A DNA stretch of 30,406 bases from Planctomycetaceae bacterium (GTDB lineage: Bacteria; Planctomycetota; Planctomycetia; Pirellulales; Pirellulaceae): contig JABHUV010000113.1 in the NCBI GenBank assembly GCA_018658605.1, positions 1 to 30,406 of the forward strand. Direction: 5' to 3'. Positions 25,612 through 30,406 of this stretch are shown one piece after another. The notes beneath the pieces were generated by a model, which searched no databases, was not told the DNA's origin, and worked only from the letters and a program-made list of their open reading frames with translations. Both the position numbers and the translations under genes were made by a program. How positions within the stretch are numbered: the first letter of the stretch is position 1; each line of letters starts with the position of its first letter.

Positions 25612-28434
25612 ATGAAAAAATATCTTGCTAGCTTCGTCTGTCTTTTTAGTTTTGTAGTTTGTGCTGTTGCTCAAGAAGCGCCCAAGCCCGAATTTCCTCC
25701 TCATACAACTGTCCTCAACGGATACGATAAAATTGTCTCCACAGCCGATGGTGCACGCAGTATGTACACTTTGTGGACACGTTCCAAAGATGGACAAGTA
25801 TATGCTGAACTGCCACCAACATTTGCTCAAAAACGATACTTCATTGCATTAACCGTTGCCAGTGGCGACAAATATGCGGGACTTCAATCCGGCGACTACT
25901 ACGTATACTGGCGCCGCTACAACAACAAATTAGCCCTAATAGTGCCGGACCTCGACACGCGCTCCACCGGTGACCCCGAATCACTTTCATCGGTAAATCG
26001 ACTCTTCACAGATACGATGTTATTGACTGTTCCAATAATCACGATGGGACCAAGTGGTGGACCTGTGATCGATCTCGATTCAATTCTTGTCGGCAAAGCG
26101 AGTAAGTTTTTCGGACCCTCGGTCGTCAACCGTGAAATGGGTGGCCTGTTCAAACTTCAAAAAGCAAAAGCATTCCCGCTAAATATTGAGCTCGCTTTTG
26201 AAATCCCTACCACGAGTGGCAAGCTGTCATCACTGCACTACAGTATCAGTGAGTTGAATCCCAAAAGCAGCTACCGCCCACGAATAGCTGATGAACGAAT
26301 CGGATTCTTCGTCACTTCCTACAGTGACTTAGGAAAATACAAAGACGACGAAACAAAAGTTCGTTACATCAATCGCTGGCATCTTGAAAAACGGGATCCC
26401 CGTTTAAAGATCAGTCCTCCTAAAAATCCGATTGTGTTTTACATCGAACACACGACACCAGTACGTTATCGTCGTTGGGTCAAGGAAGGTGTTCAGAGTT
26501 GGAACTCCGCCTTTGAAAAAATCGGAATCTCAGACGCTCTAGAAGTTTATTACCAAGATAAAACAACTGGCGCTCATATGGACAAAGACCCCGAAGACGT
26601 GCGATACAACTTTGTACGCTGGTTGAACAATGACATCGGAACAGCAATCGGACCTAGTCGAGTCAACCCTAACACGGGTCAAATTTTAGATGCCGACATC
26701 ATCCTTACCGATGGTTGGATTCGTCACTTTCATTACGAGTTTGACAATCTATTACCGAAAATCGCGATGGAAGGTTTCAGCGCGGAGACACTCAGTTGGT
26801 TAGCGAACAATCCTGATTGGGATCCTCGTTTAGCTTTTGCTCACGCCTCGCAACGGGACCACGTCCGCCAACAACTGACCGCCTCTGCGGGTCGTGCCTA
26901 CGGCGGACACCCTGCCACACTTGTCGATAACACCTTACTTGGTGACGACGAGTATGATGGATTAATCGGGCGTGTTTCTCAAGTCAACGGTTCTTGTTTG
27001 GCATCTCAGGGGATGGCCTTTGATGTCGCCATCATGCGAATGATTTATGAAATCCAAGCTAGCCAACTGCAAGCGGATGAAACCGAAGCTAAAGAAGAAG
27101 CTAAAGAAGAAGCTAAAGAAGAAGCTAAAGAAGAAGGTAAAGAAGCACCGAAAGAACCTGTTGTCGAAGAGATGATTCTTGATGGTATGCCGGAGTCATT
27201 TATTGGACCACAATTGGCACATCTTGTTGCTCATGAAGTCGGCCATACTCTTGGTTTGCGACACAATTTCAAAGCCTCTAGTGCTTACACCCTCGAACAA
27301 ATTAATTCCGTTGAACATCGTGGAAAGCCAATTGGTGGCAGTGTTATGGACTACACGCCTACCAACATCCGCTTCGAAGCAGGAACTGCTCAAGGCGACT
27401 ATTCCATGCACGGTATTGGCCCTTACGATTACTGGGCCATCGAATATGGTTATACTTTTGAAAAGGACCTCAATCCAATTCTAGCTCGCGTCGGCGAAGC
27501 GGAATTGCAATTTGCCACAGACGAAGATACTGGCGGTCCTGATCCCTTGGCTCGACGTTACGACTATGGCAAGGACCCGTTAAATTTTGCTAAAGATCAA
27601 ATTAAACTTGCAAATCACCACCGTGGATTGGTCCTCGAAAATTTCGTGAAAGATGGTGACAGTTGGTCCAAAGCACGACGTGGATACCAAATCACGCTAA
27701 GCATGCAAGCTCGCGCTATTAGCATGATGGGCAATTGGATTGGTGGGGTACATGTTTATCGCGACAAAAAAGGCGACGCCGGAAATCGTGCTCCACTACA
27801 AGTTGTCCCAGTTGCTCAACAACGAGCAGCGATTGACTTCGTAGTAAACACTGCATTTCTTGACGAAGCATTTGGTCTCACCACTGAACTCCTGCAACGG
27901 ATGTCGACTGACAAATGGCTCGATGGTGGTTCACGGCAAGCAGTGAGTGATCCAGATTGGCCAATTCATGATCGTATCGCTGGAATTCAATCTTCCGCAC
28001 TAACAAGCTTGCTGAACCCATCGACACTACGGCGAGTGTACGACAATGAATTCCGGATAGCTGCCGATCAAGACGCTTTAACACTTCCGGAACTCCTAGA
28101 AACAGTGACTTCTGCAATCTGGGGTGAAATAGACCAAGAAGTCGCCGTCGCCGCGTCAGCTCGCAAGCCAGCTATTTCTAGTTTACGCCGGAACCTGCAA
28201 CGAGAACATGTAAAACGTCTCGTTGATCTAGCAATGACAAATTCGGGAAGCAATCAGGCCTATAAGCCAATTTCTAACCTCGCCCGCGCGGGGTTGCGTG
28301 CAACGCTCAACAAAGTTAATGCTTTTGTTGGTGCTAATGCGAACATGCTTGACGCCTACAGCGCTGCTCACCTTGCTGAAATCCAAACCTCGATCACCAA
28401 AGCACTAGACGCAGATATCGTGGTTACCAAATAA
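25612..28434 (+). CDS. Large secreted zinc-dependent metalloprotease (DUF5117/DUF4953 type)
   Basis: A 940-residue protein with a signal peptide (about 1-20, ending AVAQE). The N-terminal half (about 60-420) matches the DUF5117-type region of bacterial zinc-dependent metalloproteases, with TPVRYRRWVKEGVQSWN and the VNPNTGQILDADII block. The zinc site is HEVGHTLGLRH (His541, Glu542, His545, His551), a full HExxHxxGxxH metzincin motif. A Met-turn-like SVMDY (Met579) follows at the usual distance. A highly charged insert of AKEE repeats (about residues 493-512) sits just before the active site. The C-terminal part (about 760-930) is alpha-helical. It should cleave proteins outside the cytoplasm; the substrate is unknown. 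It has its own terminator, shared with the convergent sigma-factor gene. Confidence 0.92.
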   Translation: MKKYLASFVCLFSFVVCAVAQEAPKPEFPPHTTVLNGYDKIVSTADGARSMYTLWTRSKDGQVYAELPPTFAQKRYFIALTVASGDKYAGLQSGDYYVYWRRYNNKLALIVPDLDTRSTGDPESLSSVNRLFTDTMLLTVPIITMGPSGGPVIDLDSILVGKASKFFGPSVVNREMGGLFKLQKAKAFPLNIELAFEIPTTSGKLSSLHYSISELNPKSSYRPRIADERIGFFVTSYSDLGKYKDDETKVRYINRWHLEKRDPRLKISPPKNPIVFYIEHTTPVRYRRWVKEGVQSWNSAFEKIGISDALEVYYQDKTTGAHMDKDPEDVRYNFVRWLNNDIGTAIGPSRVNPNTGQILDADIILTDGWIRHFHYEFDNLLPKIAMEGFSAETLSWLANNPDWDPRLAFAHASQRDHVRQQLTASAGRAYGGHPATLVDNTLLGDDEYDGLIGRVSQVNGSCLASQGMAFDVAIMRMIYEIQASQLQADETEAKEEAKEEAKEEAKEEGKEAPKEPVVEEMILDGMPESFIGPQLAHLVAHEVGHTLGLRHNFKASSAYTLEQINSVEHRGKPIGGSVMDYTPTNIRFEAGTAQGDYSMHGIGPYDYWAIEYGYTFEKDLNPILARVGEAELQFATDEDTGGPDPLARRYDYGKDPLNFAKDQIKLANHHRGLVLENFVKDGDSWSKARRGYQITLSMQARAISMMGNWIGGVHVYRDKKGDAGNRAPLQVVPVAQQRAAIDFVVNTAFLDEAFGLTTELLQRMSTDKWLDGGSRQAVSDPDWPIHDRIAGIQSSALTSLLNPSTLRRVYDNEFRIAADQDALTLPELLETVTSAIWGEIDQEVAVAASARKPAISSLRRNLQREHVKRLVDLAMTNSGSNQAYKPISNLARAGLRATLNKVNAFVGANANMLDAYSAAHLAEIQTSITKALDADIVVTK
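27088..27147 (+). repeat. 12-bp tandem repeat coding Ala-Lys-Glu-Glu
   Basis: Four exact units of GCTAAAGAAGAA (27088-27135) and one degenerate unit (27136-27147, GGTAAAGAAGCA) encode AKEE repeats. Each unit is in frame, so copy-number change would only lengthen or shorten a charged linker near the catalytic motif. Confidence 0.9.
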
Positions 28435-28473
28435 AAAAACGACCAGGCTCAATTGTGGGCCTGGTCGTTTTTT
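28433..28473. terminator. Bidirectional terminator between metalloprotease and sigma-factor genes
   Basis: CGACCAGGC (28440-28448) pairs perfectly with GCCTGGTCG (28459-28467) around a 10-nt loop. It is flanked by a seven-A run on the left (28433-28439) and TTTTTT on the right (28468-28473), so it can terminate transcription on either strand. It lies directly between convergent stop codons at 28434 and 28490. Confidence 0.9.
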
Positions 28474-28489
28474 GTTTTCAGTAACGGTA

Positions 28490-29272
28490 CTAGGCTGCAA
28501 ATTCCACTCGGCGGCTACCAAGTTGTCCTTGCAGGCGTTGTACCAAACTACTATGCATCTGACTCACTCGGCTCTCACTGAGATTCAGCGTTTGACCAAT
28601 TTCTTTCATCGTCAGCTCCTCATAGTAATACAAGATGATGATTAATCGTTCGTTACGATTCAATCCTTTGGTGACGAGTCGCAGCAGGTCATATTTTTGA
28701 CCACGACGCGTCGGATCTTCACTCTTCTTATCATCAAGAATATCGATCTCGCTAACGTCTTTTTCACTATCCGTTTGATACCATTTTTTATTCAAACTAA
28801 TTAGTGAAACAGCGTTTGCGTCTCGCATCATCTTTTCGAGTTCCGGAACAGTCAGTTCCATATGTTCCGCTAATTCAATTTCAGTCGGAGCCCTACCTAA
28901 TCTATCTTCCATGAGCTTCGTGCCGGCAGTCAATTTGGTCGCTTTAGAACGAACCAAACGAGGCACCCAGTCCATGCTTCTAAGTTCATCTACCATCGCA
29001 CCACGAATACGCGGCACGCAGTAAGTTTCAAACTTAACACCTCGATAAAGATCGTAGGCCTTGATGGCATCCATCAAACCGAAAATGCCAGCCGAAATTA
29101 GGTCATCTAATTCAACTCCATCCGGCAAGCGGGACCAAACTCGTTCTCCATGATATCGAACGATCGAGAAATATCTTTCCATTAATTGATTACGAAGATC
29201 TCTACGTGTTTGGTCAGCTTTAAAATCCAACCAAACCTGGGCAACATCTTCGGACACTCGTAACGCTTCCAT
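28490..29272 (-). CDS. Sigma-28 family RNA polymerase sigma factor (FliA/WhiG type)
   Basis: A 260-residue sigma factor of normal FliA/WhiG length. Region 2 (about 30-105) has VELDDLISAGIFGLMDAIKAYD and the promoter -10 recognition block KFETYCVPRIRGAMVDELRSMDW. Region 3 (about 105-165) has GRAPTEIELAEHM. Region 4 (about 205-255) has LNRNERLIIILYYYEELTMKEIGQTLNLSESRVSQ with a helix-turn-helix for -35 binding. It directs RNA polymerase to a specific promoter class; in many bacteria this is the flagellar regulon, in others development or stress. No flagellar genes or anti-sigma (FlgM) are in the window. GGAGG lies about 6 nt before the ATG at 29272. It ends at the bidirectional terminator. The upstream gap carries several inverted repeats. 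Confidence 0.9.
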   Translation of the reverse strand: MEALRVSEDVAQVWLDFKADQTRRDLRNQLMERYFSIVRYHGERVWSRLPDGVELDDLISAGIFGLMDAIKAYDLYRGVKFETYCVPRIRGAMVDELRSMDWVPRLVRSKATKLTAGTKLMEDRLGRAPTEIELAEHMELTVPELEKMMRDANAVSLISLNKKWYQTDSEKDVSEIDILDDKKSEDPTRRGQKYDLLRLVTKGLNRNERLIIILYYYEELTMKEIGQTLNLSESRVSQMHSSLVQRLQGQLGSRRVEFAA

Positions 29273-29436
29273 TCAACCCTCCATAATTGTCTTGAAACCC
29301 ACAGCACCCAATTAACGAGAGTGGCACATACCTCGAATGCATAAGCACTTAGGCGCGTACCACTCCCGTCAAACCCATATGCGCACAGAGTTTAGTCTGT
29401 CTGGGGGTTCTTTTATTGGGGGTGAAGGAATTTGCA

Positions 29437-29505
29437 ACGAAGGATAAGCAGATATTGCCCGTTGTGTGAGTTACCTGTAATCAGGTAACTTCGCTCATCC
29501 TTCGT
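29437..29505. promoter_or_regulatory. Nested two-stem structure between divergent genes
   Basis: An outer perfect 9-bp pair (ACGAAGGAT 29437-29445, ATCCTTCGT 29497-29505) surrounds an inner perfect 9-bp stem (AGTTACCTG 29469-29477, CAGGTAACT 29482-29490) with a 4-nt loop. No U-tract follows on either strand, so it is not a simple terminator. It may be a small RNA, a leader structure of the sigma-factor mRNA, or paired operators. Confidence 0.5.
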
Positions 29506-29764
29506 AGTTTAACACTCACGTACGTAAAAGCACGTGAATGATTCCATAGCAACTCATCGGATAGAAGCTGTAGGGGAGTTGAGGATAACTCCGGTTTTTT
29601 GGGAAATAGCGATTACCAAACCACCAAACTTAATAGCATTTTTCGATGTTCACTCTATAGTCATATTGATATTAGATGTTGATGTAACAATGTCGCTAAA
29701 CCACTCGCTGCAAGTACTTATTAAAGATGCCAATCCGAGTACAACAACATCTTCTGATATCCTT

Positions 29765-29773
29765 TGATATAAT
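29765..29773 (+). promoter_or_regulatory. Extended -10 promoter directly before the LamG gene
   Basis: TGATATAAT is an exact extended -10 only 6 bp before the ATG at 29780. The expected transcription start falls on or next to the A of the ATG, so the mRNA would be leaderless. The same 11-bp string (TTTGATATAAT) precedes the molybdenum hydroxylase cluster at 18343-18353. Confidence 0.5.
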
Positions 29774-29779
29774 GACACT

Positions 29780-30406
29780 ATGAAATATAAAATTGTGATT
29801 GTCGTTTTTCTACTGGCATTAAATGCGGCGGCCACGGCTGCATCCACCAGTGTCATACGTTACTCGGAATTAATCCTGTCCGAAAAGCCAATTGCTTATT
29901 GGCAAATGCAAGCCAATAAACAAGGTCAGTTCCCAAATCACCCAGCCCTCCCGCAGCCACTCACAGCCACATCAACCGGTAAAACCTCCACAGCCAACGG
30001 TCCAACAGCTCCAATCCATCCAGGCTTTAGTACCGACATGAACCCAGCTCTTGGAATCCCTAATTCAACTGGATATCTTGTTGTTGACGACCCCGGCGAC
30101 AACAGTCCCCTGGATTTCACCTCCGGCGATAACATCACAATCGAAGCTTGGATAAGCCCAGCCAAGCTCAGCGGATTCCAGTACATTGTCGGCAAAGGGC
30201 GGACCGGCCGTAGCGGCTTCCCAGTGGAAAACCATAACTATGCCATACGTTTGACTGCCACTGGTAATCTAACATTCCTCTTCCGCTCTCGCACTAAAAC
30301 CGGTGAGGAACAATATCATCGCTGGACCAGCACCGAGTCTATTATGTCCGGTGACGGTTGGCACCACGTTGCCGTCACATACACATTCGGAAAAACCAAG
30401 AACATC
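29780..30406 (+). CDS. LamG-domain secreted protein, 3' truncated by the window edge
   Basis: The frame stays open for all 209 codons to the window end. A signal peptide (about 1-21, KIVIVVFLLALNAAATAAS) leads a LamG/concanavalin-like domain. Recognisable blocks are EKPIAYWQMQ, the SPLDFTSGDNITIEAWI strand pair, YIVGKGRTGRSG, YAIRLTATGNLTF and DGWHHVAVTYTFG. These are typical of planctomycete secreted LamG proteins, often surface proteins or parts of large multidomain proteins. The rest of the protein, and any C-terminal sorting signal, is outside the window. No Shine-Dalgarno is present, consistent with the leaderless promoter suggested just upstream. Function beyond probable glycan or matrix binding is unknown. 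Confidence 0.85.
   Translation, partial: MKYKIVIVVFLLALNAAATAASTSVIRYSELILSEKPIAYWQMQANKQGQFPNHPALPQPLTATSTGKTSTANGPTAPIHPGFSTDMNPALGIPNSTGYLVVDDPGDNSPLDFTSGDNITIEAWISPAKLSGFQYIVGKGRTGRSGFPVENHNYAIRLTATGNLTFLFRSRTKTGEEQYHRWTSTESIMSGDGWHHVAVTYTFGKTKNI

Larger units (their letters stand above)
29273..29779. other. 507-bp intergenic region rich in inverted repeats
   Basis: No convincing gene on either strand. It separates the sigma-factor gene (-) from the LamG gene (+), so it holds the promoters of both. It contains an imperfect 10-bp inverted repeat (29315-29324 with 29360-29369, one mismatch) and a nested pair of stems at 29437-29505. A 6-bp repeat (TCACGT 29516-29521, ACGTGA 29532-29537) and an extended -10 at 29765-29773 also occur. 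The 29534-29767 open frame lacks any recognisable domain and is most likely chance. Confidence 0.6.

Noticed and set aside
29534..29767. 77-codon plus-strand open frame before the LamG gene
   Set aside because: No recognisable domain, no ribosome binding site, and its end overlaps the likely promoter of the next gene.
6..30400. CRISPR array or mobile element
   Set aside because: No spaced direct repeats, transposase, integrase or terminal inverted repeats were seen; the repeats found are in-frame coding repeats.

Overview
The window looks like chromosomal DNA of a free-living, probably aquatic member of the Planctomycetota, near Pirellulales. The lineage call rests on gene content: two pairs of planctomycete cytochrome / DUF1549 / DUF1553 proteins with DUF1501 proteins, a DUF1080 protein, LamG-containing secreted proteins, a secreted PQQ-type propeller, and many small secreted or lipoprotein genes. 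G+C is moderate by eye. Many genes lack an obvious Shine-Dalgarno sequence. I see no phage, IS, CRISPR, tRNA or rRNA.

Layout. (1) 1-907: 3' part of a secreted EF-hand repeat protein (+) with a strong terminator. (2) 939-3752: a TlpA-like thioredoxin and a DUF1080-PhoD fusion (+). (3) 3767-8426: first DUF1549/DUF1553 + DUF1501 module (-). (4) 8572-12617: four minus-strand genes: a small acidic lipoprotein, an FKBP-type isomerase lipoprotein, a PQQ-like propeller protein and a membrane anti-sigma-like protein. (5) 12839-17532: second DUF1549/DUF1553 + DUF1501 module (+), pointing away from the first. (6) 17602-18276: a histidine phosphatase (-). (7) 18413-25327: seven same-strand genes. They encode the FAD, [2Fe-2S] and molybdopterin subunits of a xanthine dehydrogenase/aldehyde oxidase-family hydroxylase, a MoaD/ThiS-like sulfur carrier, a DSD1/D-threonine-aldolase-like PLP enzyme, a secreted Dabb-domain protein and a secreted endonuclease/exonuclease/phosphatase-fold protein. 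(8) 25612-28434: a large secreted zinc metalloprotease ending in a bidirectional terminator. (9) 28490-29272: a FliA/WhiG-type sigma factor (-). (10) 29273-29779: a non-coding gap rich in inverted repeats. (11) 29780-end: the start of a LamG-domain secreted protein that runs off the window.

How the genes fit together. The two cytochrome/DUF1501 modules each pair a putative secreted heme protein, carrying a different inserted binding domain, with a twin-arginine-exported partner. This suggests surface or periplasmic degradation of two different polymers, but the substrates are unknown. The molybdenum hydroxylase cluster is the most system-like part. All three catalytic subunits are intact, a sulfur carrier follows, and its Gly-Gly codons appear to form the Shine-Dalgarno sequence of the next gene, a PLP enzyme whose metal-binding His position is occupied by Tyr. 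I cannot name the substrate. No completely new system can be claimed from sequence alone; the best candidates are listed as findings.
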